Shown here: piece after piece, positions 1 through 9,983 of the stretch
Layout of the letters: each line of letters starts with the position of its first letter
Numbering within the stretch: position 1 is the stretch's first letter
From: Cryptomeria japonica
Taxonomy: Eukaryota > Streptophyta > Pinopsida > Cupressales > Cupressaceae
Assembly: GCF_030272615.1 (NCBI RefSeq)
Contig: NC_081407.1
Coordinates: forward strand, 442,674,213 to 442,738,212
DNA length: 64,000 nucleotides
Direction: 5' to 3'
Made by a program: the position numbers and the translations under genes
The notes under the pieces: generated by a model
What the model was told of the DNA's origin: nothing
Seen by the model: only the letters and a program-made list of their open reading frames with translations
Database searches by the model: none

Positions 1-558
1 CTTTAACCAGGTATTTAGCCATCCCTTAACCAGGTGATCCCTAGCAGGATCGATTCTTAGTAGAACCTATTGTAAAGTCCTTAACCAGACTAGGGTCCTA
101 ATAGAGTGGACTTCAGAAGGGTTTGAAGAATAACTTGTGGGTATTCATCCCCACCGTGGTTTTTCCCAGTTGGGTTTCCACATGAAAAATCAGTGTGTTA
201 TGTGTGATGCTTTTTCATGTGATGTCTTAGTGTTTTCTATCAATTGGTAAAGCATGCTGATCCAGTGGTCATTATATTTCTGATGATGTATTACTTGCTT
301 ATGCATATGGGTGAAGTGGAAATGATTTATTAGGTTTTGTGAAGATCTAAGTGTTACCGGTTTATGTGTTTCACAGTCTCACCGTGTTTTACCGGTAGTG
401 CCCTGTTCTAGATCGGTGATACTGTTTACTAGTTTGTGCAGTCTTTATAGTCAAAGTGGTTTAAGGAAGTTTTTGTCTATACTGATTCACGTCCCCCCCC
501 TCCCCCCCCACCTCTCTTAGTATTTGTTGAGTACTTACTGTTCATCATTATTCATCAA
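1..558 (+). mobile_element. Partial Ty1-copia-type LTR (3' part), cut by window start
   Basis: No coding sequence. The text repeats 'cttaaccagg'-like phrases, then gtggtttttccca with ttgggtttccac, and ends with gattcac plus a long C run and ctctctta. The same order of phrases is found at the end of the copia 5' LTR near 30060-30250 and, reversed, in the solo LTR at 8662-9926, so this is the same LTR style. No tRNA primer site or gag follows, so it is a solo or truncated LTR. The right edge near 558 is approximate. Confidence 0.6.
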
Positions 559-1274
559 TATAAGGTAATGTAGAGATCAAAAAACAATGCATAGAAAATG
601 ACAGTTGAATGCAAACAAATACTAGTAGAAATATAAGCCTGTCATTTCTTCATTATGTAGCAGTCACCATATAGCTTAGTCATGGAATCACAAATACCCA
701 AGTCATATTGAAGGAAGCCACCAAGTGAATAATGATAAGGAAGTCAAGAATACAGTTCTAAAAACCTTTTTAGACAGTCCAAGTAAGTGTAAATATATAG
801 GATTTTCTTAGAGAACAAAGTGTGGGGTTTCTATGGCCTGAATAAAGATCAAAATTCTCAAAGAGACATTTTTATAGTCATATTTAAAAAAAGAGTTAAT
901 TCCACATCATAAGAAGCTTACCATGAATCCAAGGAAAAAGACAAAGTTTGTAAATTTGGAATCTTGCTTAAAATAGATAATTTCTAGCTAGTGGTATATC
1001 TTATTAATGCCTATGGATGGATCAACATTGATCTAATTATACATCTCAAAAGTACCTTTCTATCAATATTTGGGCCTTTATGGAAAGATATGATATACAT
1101 AAAACAACTACCAACATACATTTCATTCCTTATGATCAGATATAAAAATATGTAGTGCTTCTATGATAGATCGATAGTCATAGAACTACATAAAACTAGT
1201 TAACTCAGAATTTAAAGTGTATTACCTTATGCAAACTTGTTAAAGAAATCATCAAAGGAAAATTGCCTCAAAAA
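559..1274. other. Non-coding spacer
   Basis: AT-rich DNA without an open frame, terminal repeat or recognisable motif. I see nothing to annotate here. Confidence 0.6.
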
Positions 1275-1560
1275 GACGCAGTCTCATGGAATTAAATGAT
1301 TGCGAGATATGTGCAGAATGGAAGCCTTGATGAGGCTCTGCAGTTTTTTCAAGCAACTCCCCAATGGGATGTGGCCCCGTGGAATACCATGATTTTAGCT
1401 TATGCCTAACATGGGTTTTTTGAGGTGGCCTTGAAAGTGTATTATGAAATGAAAAGTGAGGGAGAAGGCTGTCAATCCAATGCTTTTACTTTTCTGAGCT
1501 TTCTTCCTGCATGTGCTGAATTGGTGAGCTAGGAACAGGGTATGAATATCCATGAACTTT
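1275..1560 (+). pseudogene. PPR (PLS-type) protein fragment, decayed
   Basis: Reading from 1275 in one frame gives about 95 codons with the pattern of plant pentatricopeptide-repeat proteins: DAVSWN, MIARYVQNGSLDEALQFF, WDVAPWNTMILAYA, FFEVALKVYYEMKSEG, NAFTFLSFLPACAEL, and EQGMNIHELL. These correspond to successive repeats of a PLS-class PPR protein, which in plants bind organelle RNA for editing or processing. There are three in-frame stops (after SWN, after AYA, and before EQG) and no start codon, full repeat array or DYW end. It is a short remnant, either a degraded gene piece or a captured fragment. It lies just outside the left end of gypsy A. Confidence 0.75.
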
Positions 1561-1832
1561 TAATATTCAATATTTTCCAGAGAAAATAAATTTTAATTGT
1601 TGATTCCAAGAATTTGTAAAGATATAGTTTGATGGTTTCATATATAAAGAAAACAAAAATAATTTCAAAATAACATGTTGGAAAAATCTTTGTACTACAA
1701 ACAGTTGTGAATGCCAAATTAATCTATGCAAATAATGACTCAAAATTTTGCACTCTATAACTTCTCTAGGCGGATCATGTGCAAAAATTATAAGGCAAAG
1801 AACAAACCAATTAGTTAAGTGAATGAATAGAA
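1561..1832. other. Left flank of gypsy A
   Basis: AT-rich DNA without genes. The five bases before the LTR start are TAGAA (1828-1832). Confidence 0.5.
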
Positions 1833-3091
1833 TGTAAATACGTAAATGTTCTAACTTCAATAATAAAATGAAAACTCTTTATTCTGAAATAAATTTATTT
1901 ATTTCTTTCATCACTATCCTTAATTCAATATTGTCATTCAAATATGATCCTTACATGTACACAAACTTCTATGATCGAAATAATGATTCTTATTCAATAA
2001 GGAGATTTTAAATAGTATTTTACAACATAGGGTCTTCATAGTAGTTCATTCATTCTATACATCATTCATAGTTACCTACAATACTTAGGCTTTTCATTTG
2101 CCTTAAGTTCAACTAACAAGAAATTAAAAAGTAGAGGATGAGATGCGTTCATTGATCTTCAATCCAAAGCTATCTTTACTTCAATCATTAGAATAAAGAT
2201 GAGAACAAGATTTAGGTGCTTTTTCCACCCAACCTTGAAGTATACACTTCGCCGGAATTCTTAATCTATTTAAAATACCTGACCCTTCATGAATTGCGTA
2301 GTAAAAGGAATTTGATAAACAAGATGGAATTTAGTGCGTTCCTAGAATGATACATGCATTTTTTATTTTCTAATTCATTTAAGAAACAAGAAAAGATCAT
2401 AACAAGGATATGGTAAAGAGCATAATTAAATCAATCTATTTCAATGGTAAATAAGTTACTTGGCCGAGTATAATGCCATGCATAACAAATAAAACATAGT
2501 TTGTAAAATCAAGCTATTTTCTCTATAAATTCCACATTCGGCACCCATCCTGGAAGGTAACTTTCCCCACAAACATAGGTCTAGTTATTCTTCCATCTAA
2601 CATGTATTCTTTTTCTATCATTCGTAAAAAAATCAATATGATTTGTAAAGAAGACAATCTTTCATTTTTCAGGTTTATAAAGTAAATTTAAATAAGGTGT
2701 AACACATGTATGCACATATTTGCATATAATAAATACAAAATGGAAGATATGAGCGCATGTTATTAAATTCTATGTTCCTATATGGTTCTGAGTTTATTTT
2801 TTTGTATGTACCATCTCATTGTTTCTGTTATTTAACATCAATGTTTCAATTTTCCACTTCTAAAATCAGGTTTGGATATGTTTCACAAACACAAATAAAT
2901 TTTTGAGAATTTAAGTTTATATGTATGTAACTTCACTATCATGATATTTGACTAATCTTGCTTGTTGACAGGTTTCTACAATTTTGTACTAGTTTGATAT
3001 ATATCTCTAAGTTTTCTCTTTTTAAATGGATATCTGAGCAAACATAAATCAGAAGATAATGACACCCATTCTTATTTGTACTTAGCGTATA

Positions 3092-3129
3092 TTTACATAT
3101 GTATATGTATATGTATATATATGTATATA

Positions 3130-3179
<50 letters not shown>
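3092..3179. repeat. TA/GTATA microsatellite
   Basis: Mixed gtatat and gtgtgt steps pass into an unbroken run of TA dinucleotides. Simple repeat inside the gypsy A 3' LTR. Confidence 0.9.
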
Positions 3180-3180
<1 letters not shown>

Positions 3181-3388
3181 TTACCTATAAGATTATTGTG
3201 TTGTAACAATTCACTACTATTTTTAGCATTCTTGAAAACAAAACAAACAAAGTTCTTTTCGTAACAGCAAAAAAAAAATGAAATAAGAACATTTGAAAGA
3301 GATGTAATCTGGTAAGGTTTTCATCTCTTCTAATTTTGAAAAAATAAATCTGAAAGTGTGTTTTCATTGAGCTTCAATGAATTTGTTC

Positions 3389-3389
<1 letters not shown>

Positions 3390-3468
<79 letters not shown>
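3390..3468. repeat. TA, GT and GTAT microsatellite
   Basis: Successive runs of AT, GT and the tetranucleotide GTAT, in the place where other LTR copies carry TA or GT runs. Confidence 0.9.
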
Positions 3469-4091
3469 GATCTAATGTGCTAATTTGTTCTTAAGCTCAA
3501 CAGAGATGAATTCCATCAAACAAAGATGCAATCTTTACCAAATGGAGTTCTCAATTTATAGAGAAATACATTTATAATTCAATAATATGAATTAGACAGA
3601 GAATTTGTTCAAAAGAAATGATTCAACCTACCTCAGGTATTCGATTCCTAAATTGGGATGATCAAATGACTTGTAGAATGCTACTAATTTCCTTCCTCTT
3701 TCTTAGAATTCGATAAATGTTTTTTTTAAGAGTATTCCCCGTGTTTTCTGTGTGTCTTCAAAAATGAATACGCATTGCCTATAATGCTAAAGGTGTTCCT
3801 ATTTTTTTTTCAAAATTCATGGCTAACACTTTGTTTTTTTACCGTTAACTGAAGTTGGTATTAATTCCAAGGCAGTGGTGGTGGGTTTTTCTGTTATTAA
3901 CAACAGTGACTGGCCATGCTTACACGCCCCCCCTCTTCTCCACGCATTGCATACATTTTACAAGTCTTTCCACGAGTCATACTTCAACTGATAATTTAGT
4001 TTACCAAATCTTTCACATCGACTGTGATTTACATTCCTTATTCGGTGTAATAAATGCATACAATTTGCAAGTCAATATGCATATCTATCAA

Positions 4092-4411
4092 TATATATAT
4101 ACTGAGCCTATTAGCTCGCTGCCTTGCCATAACATTTTTAAGGCGCAGGAGTGCGTACACGCTAATTATGAGTTCTAAGTGCGTACAAGGTGAAAAAAAA
4201 AAATCGTTGGGCTTGCCAACATTTTAGGGACTAACAACGTGCACACGGTTATTAGTATACCGCGTAGGGGTACGTAGACATTGTTTTATTTGCCCGAGCC
4301 TCAATGACCTCAAAAGAAGTTTTTGAGGTTGTTGAAGACCCCGCTGCAACTGTGTCTATACTTCTATCACTGTTTTATATATAGAAGTAAGTGATTTTTT
4401 TGTTTTTGCAT
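4092..4411 (+). mobile_element. Truncated 5' end of the two-gene DNA transposon family
   Basis: From 'tactgagcctattagc' to 'tttttgcatgatt' this stretch matches 22858-23260, the left end of the large DNA transposon. Shared parts include ctgccttgccataac, ggagtgcgtac, gggcttgccaacattt, ggactaacaacgtg, a caaaagaagtttttgagg block and the splice-donor-like end tagaagtaagt. The rest of the element is missing and flanking LTR sequence resumes. It is either a deletion derivative or an aborted insertion. Confidence 0.7.
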
Positions 4412-5037
4412 GATTATATATATTTATATATATTTCATAAATTGATGACGAGAAATAAACATAACATTCATCCATTTATTCTGAATATATATAAAACTCT
4501 ATTTGCATTAACAATATATTAATGTATATAGTCACTTTAAAAAAATTCAAATCAATCAATTTTTTTAAAATATGAATTCAATTTTGAGCAGTTGTATAAG
4601 AACTTCATCATCCCAAAATTAAACAAGCATTCTATTTAAAGTCATTTAACACACTCATATATGCAAGATGCATTCAACAAGATCTAATGTGGTGTGTAAG
4701 ATTCCATCTATTCTACCGAAGTCCAAGAGCTAAAACAATTCTACTTGAACCATGTTCTCGCCTTCATCCACGTTCACCTGTTCCTACATTCACTTGCACT
4801 CTATTGCTCATTAGTAATGACGATCCCCAATTCTATAATAAAAATAATACTAATCATTCAATTGCATTTACATATCAAAAAGGAAATCAATTTAAATCAT
4901 TTCATTGCATTTAAATTTCCTTTTCATTATCATCTAATTTCACTTAAAATTTCATTCCATTTCAATTTCATTTCATAAGTGAAAAATAAGCATTATTTTC
5001 CTAATTAAATAATTATAGATAAATATGGTTCGTGAAA

Positions 5038-5049
5038 TCCTTCCCCACT
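5038..5049 (-). other. Gypsy A polypurine tract
   Basis: On the minus strand, agtggggaagga lies directly before the LTR start (ttCACGAACC). This is the position and composition expected of the plus-strand primer of an LTR retrotransposon. Confidence 0.6.
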
Positions 5050-5436
5050 TGGAAGAGACATTGTCCCGATGTCTTATTATTCTAACAATAAGCACAAAGT
5101 ATCTTAACATCATAAAATAATAACCACACATCATAGTCTCAAATCAAAACATAAACAGTAATAGTAGCATCCATGCTATCCAACTCACAACATGTGAATC
5201 ATAACTAGAGTATCAAAGTATCTCATGCAATAAGAAAATACTACTCTAAGAAAGCAAATAAAGAAAATGCCAGTCAATCGTCTCAGCATCCTCCCATGTA
5301 GCACATTCTCAGAATATTGGTCCCATTGGACCTTATACTGAGTAAAATCTCTGTTGTGTAGCTTAATGCTACACTAGTCTAGGATTAAAATGGGCTCCAC
5401 TAGCACCACCCCTGGATACTGTACCTATAAAGATTT
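5050..5436 (-). other. Gypsy A internal non-coding 3' region
   Basis: Stretch between the purine tract and the integrase C-terminus. No open frame or structured feature seen. Confidence 0.5.
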
Positions 5437-6548
5437 CTAATCAAGAATATGAGATGCATCAGGATGATAAGGCTTCAACAAAGAAACATTGAACACATTA
5501 TGGATTTGAGCTAGAGTAGGTGGTAAAGCTAATCTATATGCGACTGGATTAATAACTTCCAGCACATCAAAGGGTCCCACATATCTTGGTGCCAAATTTA
5601 TTGATTTCCCAAATGAGATTGATCTCTTATGAGGCTTCACCCTCAAAAAGACTTTATCTCCTACAACAAAATGTCTGAAAGTCATGTTTCTGTCAGCATA
5701 TCTCTTCTGCCTATCCATCGCCTCCTTCAGCCTACTCTTGATCACCCTCATCTACTCATCCATTTCCTTGAGCAAATTAGGTCCAATTATGATCCTATCT
5801 TCCATTTTATCCCAACTAGTGGGTGTGCGACACTTTCATCCATAGAGTGTCTCAAATGGTGCCATCCCTAAAGATTCATGAAAAGAGTTGTTATATGCGA
5901 ACTCAACCAAAGACAAATACTCCTCACACTTGTAATGTTGTATTCTAGAAGATCCTCCACAACCTGATTTACCCTTTCTGTTTGGCCATCTATCTGAGGA
6001 TGATATGGCAAACTAAAATTCAATCTGGTTCCCAAAGTTGCATTCAATGCTATCCAAAATCTAGACGTCATCCTGGTATCCCTATCTGATATGATGGTTT
6101 TTGGTACACCATGCAATCATAATATCTCTTGCACAAATTTCTTTACAAGAATAAATGATCCGTCCTTGATATTTCTAGGTATGAAATGCAAAACCTTGGT
6201 CAGTTTATCAACAACTACTAAGATGGTATCATGCTTGTTCTTGCTCATAGGTAACCCTTGGATAAAATCCATACTGATTACTTGCCACTTATACTCAGGT
6301 ATGACATGTTGAAATAAAAGTCATGCCAGATCAACATTCTTAGCTTTCACTCGTTGACATTCCAAACATTGAGCCACATACTCAATCACCTCTTTCCCGA
6401 GTTTAGGCCACAAATAAAAAGTTCTCAATTTAGCTACCATCTTCGTCACTCCAGGATGTTCTGAATAAGGTGTATTGTACACCTCGTGCAATATTAAATT
6501 TCTTAAGTCTCCACTTTTAGGAATATACATCCTCCTTTGGTATCTCAA
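5437..6548 (-). pseudogene. Gypsy A integrase (broken)
   Basis: Integrase of a Ty3-gypsy element, which joins retrotransposon cDNA to the chromosome. From 6548 downwards: an HHCC zinc-binding domain (LILHEVYNTPYSEHPG, then CLECQ); the catalytic core, readable near 6116-5868 (HGVPKTIISDRDTRMTSRFW, YHPQIDGQTERVN) with the second Asp and the Glu of the DDE triad; and a C-terminal part at 5751-5437 ([47 protein letters not shown]). The frame is broken between blocks. Neighbouring RT and protease on the same strand confirm the family. Confidence 0.85.
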
Positions 6549-6639
6549 AATACCACAAGTTCCAACTCATATCCATCAAATCGGTAATCTAAAGGATCTA
6601 CTCCCAAGGCTTGATTAACCCTTAGGTAATGATCATCTT

Positions 6640-7904
6640 CAGAGAGATTTTGCAATACTTGCCACTTCAAGTTTGACCTTGTAGTAACCATAGCAGATAG
6701 ATGTCTTCTTCTGCTGAGAGCATTTGCTAGCTTGTTTTCCTTTCCTTTGATATATTCAATACCAAAATCATACTCACTTAGGAATTAAAGCCACCTTCTT
6801 GTCTTACATTAAGGTTAGGTTGTGTAAAAATGTATTTTAGTCCTAAGTGGCCTGTCTTCAGCTCAAATGCCTTCCCTAGAAGGTAATGCCTCCACATTTG
6901 TAATGCATAAACAATAGCTAAAAGATCTAAGTCATGTGGTGCATAGTTCAATTCATATTGCTTCATTTTTCTAGATTCAAAAGCAACCACCTTTCACTCC
7001 TGCATTAACACTACTCCTACACCTTCACCTGAAGCATCTGTAATCACTGTGAAGTGTCCATTTGGATCTGGTATATTCAAGACTGGTGTTGTTGTCAACT
7101 TCTGCTTCAAGACCTGAAATGACCCTTTGCACTTCTCAGTCCATTCAAATTTATTTCCCTTCTTCTGAAGAGAAGTAATAGGTGCTGCTATCCTACAAAA
7201 CCCTTCTACATATTTCCTGTAGTATCCTGCAAGACCCATAAAACTTTTGAACTCTATAAGACTCTGAAGTGTTGGCCAATCTACAATTGCCTCTATCTTT
7301 GCAGGATCAACATAATCTTCTTTTGTAGATATAACATGGCCTAAGTAGTGCACCCTCTCCTGAAAGAAAAAACACTTCAGAAACTTACCAAAAAGCTTTC
7401 AATCCCTTAACCATTGCAAAACTATCCTTAAGTTCTTCTTGTGTTCCTCTTCATTCTTGGAATAGATCAATATGTCATCAATGAATATAAGCACAAAATC
7501 ATCTAGGTAATCTCTAAAAATATTGTTCATAAGGTTCATGAATGTTGTTGGGGAATTTGTTAGACCAAAAGGTACTACTGTGAACTCGTAGTGTCCATAC
7601 CAAGTTCGAAATGTTGTCTTGCGAATATCCTCAGCTAGTAGTAACCTGGTCGAAGATCGATCTTGGAGAATATTGTAGAACCCTTCATTTGATAAAATAA
7701 CTCATCTATCCTAGGCAAAGGATATTCGTTCTTAATGGTTACCTTGTTTAGCCTTCTATAATTGATACATAATCTCAAGGTACCATCCTCCTTCTTCACG
7801 AAGATTACCGGTGCACCCCATAAGGATACACTAGGTCTTATGAAAGCTTGCCTAAGAAACTCCTGCAATTGAGCCTTAAGCTCATAAAATTTTGTGGTAG
7901 TCAC
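6640..7904 (-). pseudogene. Gypsy A reverse transcriptase and RNase H (broken)
   Basis: The RT start is seen at 7904-7635: [40 protein letters not shown], and [10 protein letters not shown] with KIDLRPGYY. The stretch 7630-7354 should hold the YxDD centre; it encodes [11 protein letters not shown]-like text in other frames and is shifted. From 7353 the end of RT and the RNase H are readable: MHYLGHVIST, FKSFMGLAGYYRKYVEGF, then VITDASGEGVGVVLMQE and, at 6990-6778, YELNYAPHDLDLLAIVYALQ and WRHYLLGKAFELKT. The order RT-RNase H-integrase is typical of Ty3-gypsy. Several frameshifts and stops make it inactive. Confidence 0.85.
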
Positions 7905-7949
7905 TCTGTATGGAGACTTGTATTGTGGCTCAGTTCCAGGTAAGAGTTA

Positions 7950-8510
7950 TATAGAGAAGTAAAATTACCTTTTAGGTGGTAACTTAGTAAGGTCTTCTGG
8001 AAAAACATCCAAGAACTCTCTGAGAACTGGATAATCCTTAGGGATTTTCTTGGCATTATCCAAGTCACTTACAGTGACAACAAAAATGGAACATCCCTTC
8101 ATTTGGGATTTCTCGAGTTGCATATCTGAGATGTATCTCAATTCAAGAAGCTTTTGAGACCCAAGAATCTCAACCGGATTTCCAAAATCATCTATGCAAC
8201 TAACAACCTTATCCTCACAATTTACTACAACTTTGTGCTCAGTTAACCAATTGATACTAAGATCACATCATATGATCCTAGTGGTGCTATATATAGATTA
8301 ACCTAAGTTTGGAAATTAGGAAGCTCTAAATCACTGCAAAATAGACATGAATCTACCCTCTTCTCTGCTCGATTTCCATAATGGACGATTCATGCATGTG
8401 ACATATAACCAGGTCTAATAGGTAATTTAGAAACTACTTTAGGATCAATAAAGCATTCAATAGATCCTGTATCTATCAAAATAGAAACTAATTGACCAAA
8501 AAGCTTACTC
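7950..8510 (-). pseudogene. Gypsy A protease region (broken)
   Basis: Reading from about 8510 downwards on the minus strand gives LFGQLVSILIDTGSIECFID, with the aspartic protease motif hydrophobic-D-T-G. It is followed by a linker (KVVSKLPIRPGY) and blocks resembling the protease-RT connector of gypsy polyproteins. Stops interrupt the frame. It sits between gag zinc-finger remnants and RT, as expected. Confidence 0.65.
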
Positions 8511-8661
8511 GTCATCTGGATAGGTGAAGCCTAAAAATCAGCTTGGCGGTTGTCAACCGTTGCATGAATCTGATGCTGTGAAAATCCTTGTTGATTCCCT
8601 CCTCTTTGAGCTGTGGAATGTTGTGGATAGTTTGAAGCATAAGAATTTCCCCCACAATTAT

Positions 8662-9926
8662 TGTTAGGATAACCAGTGAACAACTGAGAGGAGAGGGGGG
8701 TGAATCAGTTGTTAACATATTATAACTTTTAATCCATAATACAACCTTAAACAAATTAGAGTACCGGTAAAGCACAAATAGATGCTGGTAGAAATAGATA
8801 CCGGTAAACAATACAACTTAATAATTAACTAGATAATCAATGCAAAGAAACCATACCACATAACACCATGATTCGGAAAGGGAAAAACCACAGTTAGAAG
8901 CCAACCCACAGTCAGATGATACTTCTGCAGAAAGTATGTGTATGAGAGGCCTGCACTTGCAGAAAGACACACTGCCTAGAGCGTACTGCTCATTACAAAA
9001 AGAGTCTCACTGACTACAGAGAGGCTACAACCTTCTCAAGATAAATGGAACAATCCAATAGAGTGAACTGCTGGAAATAGCATCTACTATGCCTGATTAC
9101 AGTCCCAGTTAAGCTCAATGCCGGAGGACTAAATCCTCTTTTGAAACCAATCCGATCACCAATGACCAATCAACTCCTTTGCCTGAATGATATTACAATA
9201 TTCGCACATTACATTCCTTGACCATGACCTTTCCAATAACCATGATACTTTACAAAGAGTTTCTACCTCTTATTTATACAAACACTAAGGCCTAAACCAA
9301 TTAGGTCGGCCACCTAAAGATATTACAATAATATCATTACAATTCCTTTTTACAATGATATGCCATGTTGGCTTAAGACCAAAACAATAATAACAAATCC
9401 ATAAAACATCTCGAATCATCCAGGTAACGTGTAGAGTACATGCTACCATGATACCAGTCCATAACCTAGATAGGTACCAGACCTATTATGGGTCCACCAC
9501 AACAAATCAATGTCTTCAAGCAATTGAAGCATGATCAATGAACATCTTCAGTATCCTAAAATCCTTGAAGAAGCTGCACCAACACCAATTGTGCATCCTG
9601 TCATGATTCCTTAATGAAAGCTCTACCGGTAAAGCCATAAACCAGTGCCGGTAAGGGTTTACCATAGTGTATGATAACATTTAATTACCAAGCCAATACC
9701 AATTGACCAAAACATGAAATCCAATATACTTCACTGATCCAAACCTGCCGGAAGTGTCCAATAGATAATATCTTCTGCTGGTAACACTAGATCTTATACT
9801 GGTAACTTGTCTGTCGCTAACCATCTATATCAACCAATGTAACTCTGTCTGCCGGTAACAGCTGGTGTTGACATTAATGATAAAACATCAATGTCACACA
9901 TAATCAATTCATCCATAATGCCAACA
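8662..9926 (-). mobile_element. Solo LTR of a copia-type element, in gypsy A gag
   Basis: In plus orientation it begins TGTTAGGATAACCAG and ends GCCAACA. On the minus strand it therefore runs TGTTGGCATTATGG to CCTAACA, with a gattcacccccc-type block near its end, as in the other copia LTRs here. Flanks are ATTAT (8657-8661) and ATTGT (9927-9931), a 5-bp target duplication with one change. There is no internal coding region. The insertion splits the gag zinc-knuckle region (CYNC lies immediately upstream on the minus strand). Confidence 0.75.
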
Positions 9927-9931
9927 ATTGT

Positions 9932-9978
9932 AACATCCATCTCTAGGTCTTGGGTGTCCACCTAATCTATTCATATCA
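9932..9978 (-). pseudogene. Gypsy A gag remnant between two solo LTRs
   Basis: A 47-base scrap whose minus strand reads FDMNRLGGHPRPRDG and continues into CYNC of the zinc knuckle. It connects the gag part at 12834-13769 with the protease side at 8656 and shows that the two solo LTRs landed about 50 bases apart. Confidence 0.6.
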
Positions 9979-9983
9979 AAGTT

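Larger units (their letters stand above)
1833..5037 (-). repeat. Gypsy A 3' LTR
   Basis: About 3.2 kb, no gene. In plus orientation it starts tgtaaatacgtaaatg and ends ggttcgtgaaa. It matches the solo LTR at 9984-12828 and the 5' LTR from 13861: the tgaaaactctttattc-type start, the 'ctttttccacccaacc' block near 2220, the 'gttgtaacaattcact' block near 3200, and the 'attcatccatttattctg' block near 4470. It carries one copy of the internal unit that is tandemly repeated in the 5' LTR. It is interrupted by a DNA transposon fragment at 4092-4411. Confidence 0.75.
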
